A DNA stretch of 64,000 bases, from positions 124,001-188,000 of the forward strand of contig NZ_JACVHC010000001.1 of NCBI RefSeq assembly GCF_017976235.1. Reading direction: 5' to 3'. The stretch's first letter is position 1; each line of letters starts with the position of its first letter. The stretch is from Pseudomonas anatoliensis (lineage in GTDB: Bacteria > Pseudomonadota > Gammaproteobacteria > Pseudomonadales > Pseudomonadaceae). Positions 63,541 to 64,000 of this stretch are shown here, one piece after another. The translations under genes and the position numbers were made by a program. The notes beneath the pieces are model-generated. The model saw only the letters and a program-made list of their open reading frames with translations. It did not search any database and was not told where the DNA came from.

Positions 63541-64000
63541 ATGAGCGAGCCGATTCGCCTCACCCAATACAGCCACGGCGCCGGTTGCGGCTGCAAGATT
63601 TCCCCGCAGGTGCTGGAGGTGATTCTGGCCGGCAGCGGCGCGCAGAACCTTGACCCGAAACTGTGGGTCGGCAATGCCTCGCGCGATGATGCGGCGGTCT
63701 ATGAAATTGATGCCGAGCGCGGTGTGGTGTCGACCACGGACTTCTTCATGCCGATCGTTGATGATCCGTTCGACTTCGGCCGTATTGCCGCGACCAACGC
63801 TATCAGCGATATCTATGCGATGGGCGGTGATCCGTTGATGGCGATTGCGATTCTCGGCTGGCCGGTGAATGTGCTGGCGCCGGAAGTGGCGCGGGAAGTG
63901 ATTCGGGGCGGCCGAGCGGTGTGCGACGCCGCCGGCATTGCGTTGGCGGGCGGGCATTCGATTGATGCGCCAGAGCCGATTTTCGGTCTCGCTGTGACCG
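63541..64000 (+). CDS. selD: Selenide, water dikinase (5' part; continues past window)
   Basis: The first 153 residues of a SelD-type selenophosphate synthetase, which makes selenophosphate from selenide and ATP for selenocysteine and selenouridine synthesis. The start [20 protein letters not shown] matches E. coli SelD; Cys16 and Lys19 correspond to its catalytic Cys17 and Lys20. ATP-site segments DDAAVYEID and [35 protein letters not shown] follow. The 3' part lies outside the window. The gene uses Cys, not selenocysteine, at the active site. Confidence 0.93.
   Translation, partial: MSEPIRLTQYSHGAGCGCKISPQVLEVILAGSGAQNLDPKLWVGNASRDDAAVYEIDAERGVVSTTDFFMPIVDDPFDFGRIAATNAISDIYAMGGDPLMAIAILGWPVNVLAPEVAREVIRGGRAVCDAAGIALAGGHSIDAPEPIFGLAVT

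Overview
The window looks like a chromosomal segment of a fluorescent-group Pseudomonas. The evidence is G+C-rich Pseudomonas codon use, a Fur-controlled Fec-type iron uptake locus, many intergenic REP-like palindromes with the core 'gtaggagctgcc...gctgcgatctttt', and small families that I know mainly from Pseudomonas (DUF6124, DUF7079, DUF6555). These assignments come from reading the sequence; no database search was run.

Layout. (1) 1-7.7 kb is accessory DNA. An SOS-boxed umuDC pair is followed by an A+T-rich block: an adenine-methyltransferase/target-recognition protein (minus strand) divergent from a three-gene operon encoding an AAA-type ATPase with a C-terminal zinc ribbon and two different HEPN-type proteins, each with an R-polar-x3-H motif. 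This methyltransferase/ATPase/HEPN/HEPN block is my best candidate for an undescribed defence system. (2) 7.7-11.5 kb carries small conserved hypotheticals: a membrane-anchored protein, two DUF7079 paralogues, a DUF6124 gene behind a long structured leader, and a GNAT acetyltransferase. (3) 11.6-19.1 kb is core-like: a PheC-like periplasmic protein, a secreted RNase T2, a diguanylate cyclase, an AhpD-like protein, and a divergent AraC regulator/MFS pair. (4) 19.2-25.5 kb is a two-partner secretion pair: TpsB transporter and FHA-like TpsA exoprotein. (5) 25.7-29.7 kb is fecI-fecR-fecA behind a perfect 19-bp Fur palindrome. (6) 30.7-41.4 kb holds an MFS exporter, an odd DapF-fold protein, codBA (cytosine uptake and deamination), an alpha/beta hydrolase, queD, a patatin-like protein, and a PepSY-PepSY-response regulator-histidine kinase operon. 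(7) 41.6-49.5 kb holds two chemoreceptors, a Na+/H+ antiporter-like permease, and a LysR regulator divergent from a pair of small DMT permeases. (8) 50.4-64 kb holds a short metallothionein gene, two small hypotheticals, a Tsx nucleoside porin with a LacI-type operator upstream, a 3511-residue repeat-rich autotransporter, and the 5' part of selD.

How they fit together. Cell-surface and environment functions dominate: TPS exoprotein, giant autotransporter, TonB receptor, porin, chemoreceptors and c-di-GMP synthesis. Nucleobase and nucleoside salvage appears twice (codBA and tsx). Intergenic space is heavily occupied by REP pairs, two mirrored pairs of ~260-320 bp dispersed repeats, and one 195-bp tandem duplication.
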